Below the pieces are notes generated by a model that had not been told where the DNA came from, did no database searches, and saw nothing but the letters and a program-made list of their open reading frames with translations. Positions 1 to 10,814 of a stretch of 64,000 bases of DNA are shown one piece after another (positions within the stretch are counted from its first letter, which is position 1; each line of letters opens with the position of its first letter). The position numbers were made by a program, and so were the translations under genes. Location of the stretch: the NCBI GenBank assembly GCA_964017185.1, contig OZ024875.1, forward strand, positions 66,025,043 through 66,089,042, given 5' to 3'. This DNA comes from Rugalucina vietnamica. Its lineage: Eukaryota > Mollusca > Bivalvia > Lucinida > Lucinidae.

Positions 1-924
1 AAAAAAAAAATAAAAAATAAAATAAAAAAAAAAAACCTTATCACAAACAATTAAAGAATCCAAGTCTTAAAAAAAGATTTTCAAACCTTTATATTTTATT
101 TATGAACGAATATGGTATGGCAGACGCAATAATCATGAAAACGAATATGGTATGGTGGACAAATCTCTTTCACATAAGGTGGACAAATTACCTTCACAGT
201 TATATTGACCGACAAAACAAAGCCGACACAGTTTGATGTACTGCAATATAAAAATCATACCTTTTAATAAAACCTCTAGCATTGCAAATTGTTTTTGAGT
301 ATTAGTTGCTCGAGTAATGGTTACATGTCGAAATCATTATAAATTCAGTGTTAGTCGGATATATAGCCAACATAGTGTCGTTAGAGCTTTATCTGCCACT
401 CCTTAATTTGGATCATTTGCAGATAGAAGTTGTTCGACGTTCTTTCCAGCTCATGCGGTCTTGTTATGAATCCATAATTGTTGGTTTAGGTGAGTAAATC
501 GGTATTTCATTGTATGTTTGCTTTCGCGATGTTTTACCTACACATATAAATGGCGGGTATATTTCATCAGAACGTACAGCTTTACGGTATGATACTGCAG
601 TATACTAGAAAAATTGATTTTATAACAGTGTTATCTACCTGGAGAAGAAATGTCATCTAGATTTTCTAAACCTCTTGTACAGCCAATCAACAAACCAAAC
701 AAGGCAAGCTTTAATACTAGCGTCTTCATACTTCAAATCCTGAAATTAGAAGAAAACGTTAGATTGCCACCTTTCTCTAAGACAGACCCTGCTCGGTGCA
801 GTTTTTAACCAAGTCGCTTGCAAACCAAGCAATGGTTAAGGTATGTTTTTGCTTGGCAGCAGCTTTTCTGGATGGGGTCGCTCTCATCAACATTGTATCT
901 CTAACACATCGGTTATCTGAAGAA
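1..924. other. non-coding, no gene seen
   Basis: AT-rich sequence opening with an A-rich run. I see no coding region, RNA gene or recognisable repeat here. The right edge abuts the 3' end of the first PLE-like retroelement copy. Confidence 0.5.
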
Positions 925-2890
925 GGTACAAGTAGGCAAAGATCAGGAAAAGGCGCAATCAGAAAAAGATTCCCACTCCAAAAACCGAGGCGGGAAAAAA
1001 ACAAACTAACAATCAGGTACTTATACCATGAAACATATCGTAAGCCGAATGAGCAGCTATTTTCCCAATAGGTGGCCACTCAGTTACCTTAACTTAACTA
1101 AAAATATGAAAACATACATAAGGCGCCAACAGCACAAAAAATTTTAAACACCAAGACATAAAACAAAAAGAACCACTACAGAAGTATCGACTTGGAACGA
1201 TCAGCAACACAAAGTTACTGGCGGGCTTAAACCGGTTTTACAGGTACCTAACCTCACCCTCAGCTTCTGCAGTGGTTCACAACATTTAGTTAGTTCTTCG
1301 GTCCTCGTGGTGAATCTCTAACTAGTCAATGAATCATCAAGAACAAACAAATAAATCATGATAAACATCCTGATGAATCAAAAACCAGGACTCACAGATT
1401 GAGTAAGCTGCCCGACGATGGAGATCCCTGGGCGCCGAATAACCTACTAACTCCGGAGCAAAAGAAAAACACCAGTTGGACCCCGGTGGGCCAAGCAACA
1501 GACAAGAAGCTCCGGCCCCAACCAACTAAAATGAATAGCTTTAAGTCGGGGCCATCATAGAGTCTGACGCCCGACCCACCGGCGTGCAATTAAAGAAGGC
1601 AGCATAGTTATCAACCATGATTGGGTTAAAAACTAAGCATGCAGACTGTCGCATAACATTCAAGTTATAACCTATACGTCTGTAACGTGATATGATTTTT
1701 CCGAACTGAAGAGAAAAATCATTTATTCCTTTAAGTTTCTTTAATTTGTAAACCAAGTCACCATAAAATTCAGGTTCCGAAAGGCCCTCACTTAAAAGTG
1801 TCTTTAACCCAACATTATATTTGGAAATCAATTCATAGTGTCTACGATAAAATTTAGAAAAGGTTTTTCGAAGTTTATGATACCGATAGCCCTGTTGGAG
1901 AAGTTTTGCCGTTAAACATTTATTTCGAGCGTTGAAGTCTGTAACATGATTGCAGACTCTAGCAAACCTAATAAGTTGCGAAATGTATACACCATAAGAA
2001 GCACGACGAGGAACGTCACCATCCAAAAAAGGAAAATTTACTATATCAAAATCAAAGTCATCGCGCTTATCATAAATTTTAGAAGAAACAAATCCATTTG
2101 CAACAGAAAGATGTAGATCTAAAAAGGGGGCTTCGGTATCTGAGATATTAGCTTTGTTCAACTGAAGTTCAGGTGGATAAATTTGATTGACCATACCTTC
2201 AAAATAAGGGTTGTCAATGTTCAAAAGGTCATCGAGGTACCTAGATGTGGAATTAAAAGCCTCGATAACATCAGCTTGATTATCATGGTTAAGAGAATCC
2301 ATGAAATCTCTTTCGTAGCAGTATAAAAATAAATCAGCTACGAGAGGTGCGCAATTTGTACCCATCGGAATTCCAACAATTTGTCTGTATAACTTGGTCC
2401 CAAATCTAATATAAATATTATCAAGGAGATAGGATAAGGCGTCGCACACATTCTGACATGACCAAAGGGTATACCGACTTTGGTCAGAGGAAGTGAAAAA
2501 AGCCTTTCTGTCATTACATGCCAAATAAAGTGAACCATAGTTTTTTAATGCCCTTTTGAAGGTCCACTCTATCAAATCCAGAAGTTTTTCTTTAATTAGA
2601 TTATGTGGTAATGTTGTATACAGAGTAGAAAAATCATATGTGGACAAGCTTGTCGCACGGAACCCTCTACACTTCAATTTACTGAGCACCTCGCCAGAAT
2701 TTTTTATTGACCAAAACCAATTTTTATTTGAAGTTTCATACACTGTCTCACAGTATCTTATAACATGAGATTTGATAGCAGTAAGACAAGAAGTTAATAA
2801 TTTAGAAAGTTCAGTGGTAGTACAAGAGCTAGAATTTGCAATAAATCTAGCTTTGTATGGTCTTTTGTGAAGCTTAGGTTTAAGTAGGAG
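925..2890 (-). mobile_element. PLE-like retroelement, longest copy
   Basis: Minus-strand retroelement: reverse-transcriptase frame (1541-2926) followed by a non-coding tail (925-1540). The 3' end, read on the minus strand as TGCCTACTTGTACCTT, is the fixed terminus shared by nearly all other copies in the window. The tail holds conserved hairpins: CAGTAAC/GTTACTG, and near the end an arm pair TCCCACCTC/GAGTGGGA with one bulge. The left part of the RT domain is missing, so this copy is also 5'-truncated. The tail has no poly(A). The fixed 3' end with varied 5' truncation, and the Penelope-type RT motifs, indicate a target-primed retroelement of the Penelope-like class. No GIY-YIG endonuclease frame is seen. 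Confidence 0.85.
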
Positions 2891-2926
2891 ATGATCGGGA
2901 AAAGGAGCAATCAGAAAGAAATTCAC
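1541..2926 (-). pseudogene. Penelope-type reverse transcriptase, N-terminally truncated
   Basis: The open frame of 461 codons copies element RNA into DNA at a nicked target. From the N-terminus: KPKLHKRPYKARFI (residues 16-29, the PK-HK-P-K-R block of PLE-type RTs), TYDFS with catalytic Asp98, LYTTLPH, GIPMGTNCAPL (about 185-195), and YLDD (230-233) with the catalytic Asp pair. These are followed by a thumb-like region rich in FLDLHLS, SYGVYISQLIRFARVC and RRHYELISKYN. It has no stop codons, but the fingers region expected before residue 16 is absent. The first 15 residues are read from the end of a diverged tail copy lying upstream, so the start is not the native one. The frame ends at TPVGRASDSMMAPT with no GIY-YIG domain. 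It is an endonuclease-lacking or C-terminally reduced PLE-like RT; the exact clade needs a phylogeny. Confidence 0.82.
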
Positions 2927-3230
2927 ACTTCACATACCGAGGTGGGAAAAAACTTAAATGTCAATTAGGTACAAATACTTAGAAAATATATATCGTAAGC
3001 CAAGTGACCGGCTATTTTCCAATAGGCGGCCACTCACCCAAACCTAACTTAAACTATGAAAACGTACATTATGTTCAAACAGCATAAAAATTCGACTCCA
3101 AAACACAAAACAAATAGAACCACACCAGAAGTATCGCATTGGAACGATCAGTAATATAAAATTACTTGGGGGACTTAAATCGATTTTACAGGCCTCTATA
3201 TAGACACTCCACATCTGCTCAGCTTACTTA
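2885..3230 (-). mobile_element. diverged PLE-like tail copy upstream of the RT
   Basis: Clearly homologous to the tail at 925-1260 but with many substitutions and small indels. It has the same orientation as the RT frame, and its 3' end joins directly to the RT coding sequence. The RT is therefore flanked by direct tail copies, like the tandem or pseudo-LTR arrangement described for Penelope elements. Alternatively, a truncated element inserted beside an old tail. Confidence 0.7.
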
Positions 3231-3379
3231 TTCAAGAAGAGCCTGCTCGTCAGTCCATTATACGGATCAAAACGTTACATTGTCAACTTAGCAATACGAT
3301 CCATGTTTGAAACCACGAAACGCTAAAGCGTCTGTCCATGCTACTTTTGAGATTCATCTTCACGATGTCGAATTCTATG

Positions 3380-3812
3380 CGCCAAGGCCTGCTGTGCCCT
3401 ACAAGTGACCACACATTTCAGAAAACTTCAGAGCACGCTAGAGGCACCTTTGAGACCGATCGGAAGTCTTCTTGGACGTCAATAGCGCAGGGCGTCATGA
3501 GTGGCGTCAGACAAATGAGTGTTGTAGGAACACGACTGGTTTGACGGAATTGTGTTTGTATTTTGTGGGTAAGTAATAATGATTGTATATGGAGTGGTGC
3601 ATTATTTCGAACGGGTCGCTGACTGATTGCGATACAGAGATGAAATTCTTGGCACCATTTTTCATCCATTTGTTGGGCCCTGAGTTCATTTGAATGGACG
3701 ATCATGAACGACAACACCTGGATAAAGTGGTTACTTGAACGCTAGTAAGTTCAGCATATGGACCTGCATGTTATCCTAGAATGAACCCGATTGAACCTAT
3801 GTGGGACTGTTA
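3380..3812 (+). pseudogene. Tc1/mariner-like transposase fossil, middle part
   Basis: Decayed plus-strand remnant of a DDE transposase. Around 3590-3670 a frame reads VYGVVHYFERVA, stop, then RYRDEILGTIFHPFVGP, matching the block between the first and second catalytic Asp of Tc1 transposases. At 3770-3812 MNPIEPMWD matches the conserved NPIE-WD motif before the C-terminus. Stops and frame changes interrupt it, and the Asp of the second catalytic block is not recognisable. The coding sequence continues beyond the inserted foldback element at about 5230-5385. Confidence 0.75.
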
Positions 3813-3833
3813 ACAAAAAATCGTTGTCCGTTA

Positions 3834-5225
3834 TGCCTAGGTCACACTAGCAATTACGCACGCTGCGGATAGTTGCGGATACTAAACGTAACAATCCGCA
3901 GGAATTAGTTGGTGGAGCTAACTGTTCTACTTAATATACATGTACGTAATTATAATTACCTTTAAATACGGATTCATACGGTATACTTGCGGATATATTC
4001 GGATACATACGGAAAGTAACTTGTCTATATACCTTTCGATACCATCTGTTACGTTTAGACACGGACATGCACCTCCAGATACGCATTTGTTACGCTCTCT
4101 TGCGTATAAAACGCTGCAATGTGATGCAACTAACCGCTGTTTATTGACAAAGTACAGTCACACTAGCACATACGGATACGACAGACGCTACGGACATGTC
4201 ATACGTATCTATCCGTTATATCCGTAACAATTCGCATCGTATGCGTAAATGACCGTAGCTGTACGTGTTGTATCCGCAGGGTCCGTAGAATCCGCGCACA
4301 AATTTTGAAAAAAGTCAAAATTTCGATACGGACGAAACATCCGTATCTGCACGTGAAGAAATTATTGACTATAATGTGGTTTGATTGATTGCTTGCTTGA
4401 TCGATTGGTCGGTCGATTGATTGCTCGATCGATAGACTAATTGATTGATGATCGATCAATCGATTGATCGAGTAATTAACTGATCGAAAGTTCGAGTGAT
4501 CGATCAAGACCGATCGGCTGATAGATCGATTGAATGATCGTTCTTTCGATCATCAAGTGATTGATCGATTGAGATCGATCGATTGATTGAATCTTGACGG
4601 ATAGATCGAGTGATTGATCAATCGAGTGATAGTCGTAAAACAACGGAAATACCTTCTCATAATATTATAATTTGAGTAACATTTGTGTGTTTGCTTTTCC
4701 GTTTGTTGGTTCTCCATTTTTTCTTAGATATTGCAGCCTGCTTCTCACCTAGTAAAAGCAATGCAAAATCTCCTTCTGATGAATCCATATTATCCATACT
4801 GGCTAAAGGAATGCATTGAAAGCACGAGCACATTTATGAGCATTGGGCGCATGGGCGATTCAGTGAGTAAGCTGTATACTTTTCGTCACATAACTGTTTG
4901 CCGACAAAGACCGTAACCGAATAAAATAGCACATATAAAACAGTATCGATCCGCAACAAATGCTAACGACAAGATACGTTAAGTTACGGAATAGATACGG
5001 TTTTTGATACCGATTAGATACGGACAATTACGGGTTTTTCATCTGTGCCTGATTTTTGACAATTCTCAAAGCTTAGCTGGGGATCTTCCGTGCCCTGTAA
5101 ATAATGCACGTACAGATACGGACTTTTTACGGATATGATACGAATCGTTACGGACAGGACGGACAAATACGGAAGCCCTATCCGCAGCGTCCGCAGCGAC
5201 CGTAAGTGCTAATGTGACCTAGGCA
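3834..5225. mobile_element. foldback-type DNA element with TA target duplication
   Basis: Both ends carry an imperfect inverted repeat of about 40 bp starting TGCCTAGGTCACA; the right end is its reverse complement with a few changes. TA flanks both sides (3832-3833, 5226-5227). The subterminal regions are full of TACGGA/TCCGTA-type hexamers in both orientations. The middle holds a GATC/GATT-rich simple repeat (about 4378-4640). No transposase frame is visible, so it is non-autonomous. It sits inside the Tc1 fossil: transposase homology stops just left of it and resumes just right. Confidence 0.8.
4378..4640. repeat. GATC/GATTGATT-type simple repeat
   Basis: Degenerate tetranucleotide repeat (TGATCGAT, TTGATTGA) inside the foldback element. 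It can pair with itself almost anywhere because GATC and ATCGAT are self-complementary. Confidence 0.85.
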
Positions 5226-5229
5226 TAAT

Positions 5230-5385
5230 GTACAGCCTATGACGCGTGCAGATCTAGAACTTGACCTGGTAGAAGATTGGGGGTATTATTCCCCTTGCGG
5301 GCATCCGGAAGATGATTCGACGCTTCCATTGCCATTGCACGGAAGTTATACAGTCCGACGATGGACATACCCGTTTAATTAAGTT
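5230..5385 (+). pseudogene. Tc1/mariner-like transposase fossil, C-terminal part
   Basis: After the foldback element one frame (about 5286-5384) reads IPLAGIRKMIRRF ... EVIQSDDGHTR. This matches the last block of Tc1 transposases (IP--I--LI-SM-RR---VI--R-GHT-Y). Together with 3380-3812 it is one transposase gene split by the insertion at 3834-5225. It is a fossil with frame changes. Confidence 0.78.
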
Positions 5386-5939
5386 GACATCTACGGCCAT
5401 GATGTTATGACAACAAGACAATTTCTAAACTTTACTAGATCTACCCCAATATCAATGTTTTGAGGTAATTTTGGCCATGTTCACTGACAAATTAATAGAT
5501 CAGCTGGATAACCTGCACTCCGATACACTTCGTGACCTCGCTCCTCTCCCGTGACAGCTTAGCATTAGTTGCCTTTAAACTATGGTCGAATAGATTATAA
5601 ATTTTGTAAGAAGCTTATAGCTGCTTTTTTGGTGATAATTGTTAGATTTTCTTTTTTTATTTTTTGTTATAAAATGCATAAATCTTTTAGTTAACATCTG
5701 GTTAGCCTGCAGAATTTCAATAAATTTGCAAAAAGCAATGGATTTTCTTCGTTGTGTCCCATATTTTACAGTAGTCTCCCCTTATCTATTTATAGACGTA
5801 TGTGATATTTTCCACAGAAAACACGAAGTATTTTATGAATCTCCTTACTTTTACATCTGGAATATTTATTAATTAAGATCTTTGCCTACTTGTACCTTCC
5901 TATCGGTCTTAACATAACATGATTTTCAATTTCTTTGGA
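5386..5939. other. non-coding, no gene seen
   Basis: AT-rich; the 77-codon frame in it is composed of hydrophobic AT-driven codons and shows no family features. Confidence 0.45.
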
Positions 5940-5944
5940 AAAGG

Positions 5945-6265
5945 GTAAAAGTAGGCAAAGACCAGGAAAAGGCGCATTCAGAAAAAGATTCCCACTCCAA
6001 AAACCGAGGTGGGAAAACACCAAACTAACAAACAGGTACTTATACCATGAAACATATCGTAAGCCGAATGAGCAGCTATTTTCCCAATAGGTGGCCACTC
6101 AGTTACCTTAACTTAACTAAAAATATGAAAACATACATAAGGCGCCAAAAGCACATTAAAAAATAAAAATAAACACCAAGACATAAAACAAAAAGAACCA
6201 CCACAGAAGTATCGACTTGGAACGATCAGTAACACAAAGTTACTGGCGGGCTTAAACCGGTTTAA
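5945..6265 (-). mobile_element. PLE-like tail, outer part of split copy
   Basis: 3'-terminal 320 bp of a minus-strand copy (fixed terminus at about 5945). It continues at 6598; the gap is an opposite-strand copy. Confidence 0.85.
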
Positions 6266-6597
6266 GCAGAAGCTGAGGGTGAGGTTAGGTACCTGTAAAA
6301 CCGGTTTAAGCCCGCCAGTAAATTTGTGTTACTGATCGTTCCAAGTCGATACTTCTGTAGTGGTTCTTTTTGTTTTATGTCTTGGTGTTTAAGATTTTTG
6401 TGCTGTTGGCGCCTTATGTATGTTTTCATATTTTTTGTTAAGTTAAGGTAACTGAGTGGCCACCTATTGGGAAAATAGGTGCTCATTCGGCTTAAAGTAC
6501 CTGATTGTTAGTTTGTTTTTTTCCCACATCGGTTTTTGGATTGGGAATCTTTTTCTGATTGCGCCTTTTCCTGATCTTTGCCTACTTGTACCTTTTT
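6266..6597 (+). mobile_element. PLE-like truncated copy inserted in another copy
   Basis: Plus-strand, 5'-truncated copy that starts in the GCAGAAGCTGAGGG block of the tail and ends at the fixed 3' terminus CTTGTACCTTTT. It lies inside the tail of the minus-strand copy (5945-6265 plus 6598-7527), separating the CCGGTTT and ACAGGTACC blocks that are adjacent elsewhere. It has a small internal deletion around the CATTCGGCTTA block. Confidence 0.8.
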
Positions 6598-7527
6598 ACA
6601 GGTACCTAACCTCACCCTTAGCTTCTGCAGTGGTTCCTAACATTTAGTTAGTTCTTCGGTCCTCGTGGTGAATCTCTAACTAATCAATGAATCATCAAGA
6701 ACAAGCAAATAAATCATGACAAACATCTAGATGAATCAAAAACCAGGACTCACAGATTGAGTAAGCTGCCCGACGATGGAGATCCCTGGGCGCCGAATAA
6801 CCTACTAACTCCGGAGAAAAAGAAAAACACCAGTTGGACCCCGGTGGGCCAAGCAACAGACAAGAAGCTCCGGCCGCAACCAACTAAAATGAATAGCTTT
6901 AAGTCGGGGCCATCATAGAGTCTGACGCCCGACCCACCGGCGTGCAATTAAAGAAGGCAGCATAGTTATCAACCATGATTGGGTTAAAAACTAAGCATGC
7001 AGACTGTCGCATAACATTCAAGTTATAACCTATACGTCTGTAACGTGTTATGATTTTTCTGAACTGAAAAGAAAATGCATTTATTCCTTTAAGTTTCTTA
7101 AATTTGTAAACCAAGTCACCATAAAATTCAGGTTCTGAAAGGCCCTCACTTAAAAACGTCTTTAACCCAACATTATATTTGGAAATCAATTCATAGTGTC
7201 TACGATAAAATTTAGAAAAGGTTTTTCGAAGTTTGTGATACCGATAGCCCTGTTGGAGAAGTTTTGCCGTTAAACATTTATTTCGAGCGTTGAAGTCTGT
7301 AACATGATTGCAGACTCTAGTAAACCTAATAAGATGCGAAATGTATACACCATAAGAAGCACGACGAGGAACGTCACCATCCAAAAAAGGACAATTTACT
7401 ATATCAAAATCAAAGTCATCGCGCTTATCATAAATTTTAGAAGAAACAAACCCATTTGCAACAGAAAGATGTAGATCTAAAAAGGGGGCTTCGGTATCTG
7501 AGATATTAGCTTTCTTCGACCAAGGAT
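6598..7527 (-). mobile_element. PLE-like copy, inner part with RT 3' half
   Basis: Tail (6598-6898) and the 3' half of the RT (6899-7527) of a minus-strand copy. Homology stops at the KANISDTEAPFLDLHLS block, so it is 5'-truncated there. Confidence 0.85.
6899..7527 (-). pseudogene. PLE-type RT fragment, C-terminal half
   Basis: About 205 codons without stop, from KANISDTEAPF to the native C-terminus ASDSMMAPT. It starts downstream of YLDD, so none of the catalytic Asp residues is present and it cannot act as a polymerase. Close to the copy at 1541-2926 with scattered substitutions. Confidence 0.85.
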
Positions 7528-7530
7528 TCA

Positions 7531-7856
7531 ATAGAAGTCATATCCGTCGGTATGGAGAGGTCTTACGGAATACCGATGGAAATATTCCGTCTAACATCGA
7601 TTTATCTTAAGCTATGTTTGTATTTTTGTTAAGGGGATCCATTGAACATTTATAACATATCATGAAAAAAAGTATTGCCATTCAAAAAATATGTATAGTT
7701 ACATGTCTGGTCTTTAGATTATTTGGAGGAGAATACATGCTTAATACTGGCTCTCTTCGTCTAATCCGCATATTAACATGTATTCTATGATACACAGATC
7801 TCAGTTTTATTTCAATTGCACATAAAATCTCTCGTTTCTGTTGCCAGTTTTCATCG
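7531..7856. other. non-coding, no gene seen
   Basis: Unique-looking AT-rich stretch between two oppositely oriented PLE-like copies. Confidence 0.4.
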
Positions 7857-8356
7857 TCGGGCAGCTAACTCAGTCTGTGAGTCCTGGTTTTTGATTCATC
7901 AGGATGTTTATCATGATTTATTTGTTTGTTCTTGATGATTCATTGACTAGTTAGAGATTCACCACAAGGAGCGAATAACTAACTAAATGTTATAAACCAC
8001 TGCAGAAGCTGAGGGTGAGGTTATGGCCATGTAAAACCGGTTTAAGCCCGCCAGTAACTTTGTGTTACTGATCGTTCCAAGTCGATACTTCTGTGGTGGT
8101 TCTTTTTGTTTTATGTCTTGGTGTTTAAAAAAAAAATTTGTGCTGTTGGCGCCTTATGTATGTTTTCATATTTTTAGTTAAGTTAAGGTAACTGAGTGGC
8201 CACCTATTGGGAAAATAGCTGCTCATTCGGCTTACGATATGTTTCATGGTATAAGTACCTGATTGTTAGTTTGGTTTTTTCCCACCTCGGTTTTTGGAGT
8301 GGGAATCTTTTTCTGATTGCGCCTTTTCCTGATCTTTGCCTACTTGTACCTTTTCA
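7857..8356 (+). mobile_element. PLE-like tail copy, 5'-truncated
   Basis: Plus-strand tail from the CGTCGGGCAGCTAACTC block to the fixed 3' end CTTGTACCTTTT. It carries no RT sequence. Confidence 0.88.
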
Positions 8357-8940
8357 CCTCAACAAAGCGCTCTGAATCGCACCAAATGTTCTATTTCATT
8401 TGTTTCCGAATCGAGGATATTCGACGGCGTTTCATATGCAAACGAAGTCCTTAAAACTACTGGTCAGAGGATGCAGGTTCAATGTAACTGTTTACGAATG
8501 CCGACGTCAAGAATATGATATCATGCCCTTTTTCAAAGCAGTAATTCGTATTGTTTGGCACTAATTAGACGGTGGTTTTACATGTCTACTCTTTCACTAC
8601 TGTGTTGGTATAATTTAGTTCAAGTTATACACTTCTACACAGTAATTAGTAATCATGTATGAAATAAGAAACAGTAGATGGTTTCTTAGCAGACATTCTA
8701 CTATATAATTATGATACAGGAATTACCATGACAATCAGCATTTTACATCTACAATTTAGATGCCATTCCCCTCTTGAAATGATTCTTTATTTGGTTAATG
8801 GCGTGACATACTCCAATTTCAACCCACAGAATAAAAGCAAAACATACCCTAAGGTCATGCTAAGGGTTCTATAATTTGATGTGAAATCATTTGTTTGTTC
8901 ATTATTGTCATCCCTAGTTTGTTGCGGGGCTAGACGAAAC
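8357..8940. other. non-coding, no gene seen
   Basis: AT-rich, no feature recognised. Confidence 0.4.
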
Positions 8941-8944
8941 ATTT

Positions 8945-9165
8945 GAGCCGCCTCATGAGAAAACCAAGGATTTGCATTTGCGAAATCAAGGTCGCAGTAA
9001 CTGCGTACCTGACCAACGCCTTTGTTTTCGCTACACGGATGGTACAATTCCTCTACTTTCTAAATACAAAATTCCCAGCCTCCAGCTATCTTCTGTGTCT
9101 GCACAGGCCAATTTGTGTTGGGCCTGTTCGGAAGCCACATTATTGGTTTTCCCATGAGGCGGCTC
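8945..9165. mobile_element. MITE with GAGCCGC ends and ATTT target duplication
   Basis: A 221-bp element with terminal inverted repeats of about 23 bp (GAGCCGCCTCATGAGAAAAC at the left; the right end matches in reverse complement with one change). ATTT flanks both sides (8941-8944 and 9166-9169), a good target duplication. It has no transposase. I recall elements with these ends as common in bivalve genomes, which supports the host guess. Confidence 0.85.
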
Positions 9166-10055
9166 ATTTGTATTTGTTCAAGGAAACTCTTGCTTTTTGT
9201 ACCTTTCCAAATAAATTACAATATCTCATGCGGCTTATGTTCATCGTCGGAGTAAAATATAGTTTCCTATCTAGTAACTGCATTGTCTTGCTATATATAA
9301 ACCGAAACAAAGTGGATGTTGTCGACATAATCCAGTTTTTCTTTAGTTCCGATCAGAAATTCAAAAGTGGGAACCATTACTATTAAGTTATGAGGTATGT
9401 TCCCCACCCTCTTGACCCAGCAAGTCCTTTTACTTGAGACAACTAATACATATTAACACAGTATATGTAATAGAGCAGCTGGGACAAGGGGGCGATAATC
9501 ACAAAACCGTGGAGCATAAGTTTATTTGTGTGATTGGGAAAAGAATGACCTTAAAACATCTTCCAATGGTGCGAAAAAACAGCAACACCAAAGCTGGTTT
9601 ATATCGTCAACATCAATTTTACTTCGGTTAACAGCACAAACTGGTAGTCAAATACATAGGAAACAATCTGTTTAGTCCAATAAATAAGTGGTGCAAAATT
9701 GTAAATATTTAGAAAAGTATAAAAATGAAGAGTTATCTCTACCTGTTGGCATTTGGAAATGCTGCCAAATGTATACATTTATTCCTGATAATACAGTACA
9801 AAATCTTTTCCTAGCTTGTCAGTAGAGATCCTTTGTCCGATCCTTTTTGGGTAGTAAGTTTCAGTTTTAACAGAAATAGAATTGGGCCAAGATCTGATAA
9901 AAGGGGTCTTATGGCAGAAAAATGAAAAAAATAATATATTAATTACATATGAAAGACCAAGTTTCTCTGACTATTTCCTGAAAATTTGAAGAGATTATCT
10001 TTACAAATAGCAAAGATAGGAATGTTGAAATGTGTGCAGTTGATGCAATCTAAAC

Positions 10056-10106
10056 ATGACGTCATAAAACTGTTGATGACGTTTGGACGTTGATGACGTC
10101 AACGTC
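10056..10106. promoter_or_regulatory. cluster of CRE/ATF-like TGACGTCA sites
   Basis: ATGACGTCAT at 10056-10065, a half-site TGACG near 10076, and GATGACGTCAACGTC at about 10092-10106, all within 50 bp. CREB/ATF factors bind this palindrome. No gene start is visible beside it, so function is unproven. Confidence 0.35.
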
Positions 10107-10294
10107 TTTAAATCACTGTAATTAAAAGAAGGTAAGACTAAAATTCTCGAAATTCTATGTGTTTCTTGAAGTTTAACATCTATACTACTGCACAGACTAT
10201 GCAATAGGCACAAATTCACAAACTGCTTGATAAAACAAGCAATACAAAGGGCGTACCTGGTTTTTAAAATGAGGGTAGTCCTTATGGCTTAATG

Positions 10295-10308
10295 GTTGCC
10301 ATGGCAAC
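10295..10308. promoter_or_regulatory. perfect X-box-like palindrome
   Basis: GTTGCCATGGCAAC, a perfect 14-bp palindrome matching the RFX-factor X-box consensus. It stands alone here but recurs in the satellite at 19.3-21.4 kb and the foldback element at 46.6-47.2 kb. Confidence 0.4.
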
Positions 10309-10741
10309 ATACATGATACAAATTACGTTTTAACATAAGAAAAGTATGTGTCTTGGATTGTGTTACAATATTAAAGTTGTATGAAATAAATAATTATCAG
10401 AACATGCCAAATATTTCAAATTTAGATGATTTTTAAACTTTAATAGCATAAAATGTACTTGAATGCCCGAAGACACCTTTTACCAGATCCGCGCTCAATT
10501 AATACTGCCAATAAAGGAAATTGAAAGCAAGGCACCTTTTTGTTCCGAATGATTTAATTGTGCATTGCTAAAAGTTTTACGTCTGCGTAAAACTCAGGTT
10601 GGAAAGCGTGCGCGCGATTCGTTATTATGTTTATTATTGTTCTTAAAGTGTTGCTTTTAAATGGATTTTCACTGTTGGGTATGTTTCTAATGTCGTCAAT
10701 GCTGAATCAAATGTCCGAAAATTCAAGCAAATTATGTCATA

Positions 10742-10814
10742 TGAGACGAAGTCGCTGGTATTAACACGTTATGGTTACAGGCTGACGTGACATGAACCTA
10801 ATGACTTCGTCTCA
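10742..10814. repeat. short inverted repeat, 12-bp perfect arms
   Basis: TGAGACGAAGTC and its exact reverse complement GACTTCGTCTCA bracket a 73-bp segment. It could be a tiny inverted-repeat element or a hairpin. Confidence 0.6.

Noticed and set aside
925-1540. Hammerhead ribozyme in the PLE-like tail, as known for many Penelope elements
   Set aside because: CTGATGA occurs only on the antisense side (about 1369) without a following helix II and GAAA. On the sense strand no CTGANGA...GAAA pair was found. The tail has hairpins but not this fold.
1337-1589. Antisense and sense frames such as MVGAGASCLLLGPPGSNWC repeated in many copies
   Set aside because: They lie in the non-coding tail and recur because the repeat recurs; frames are not consistently open and show no family features.
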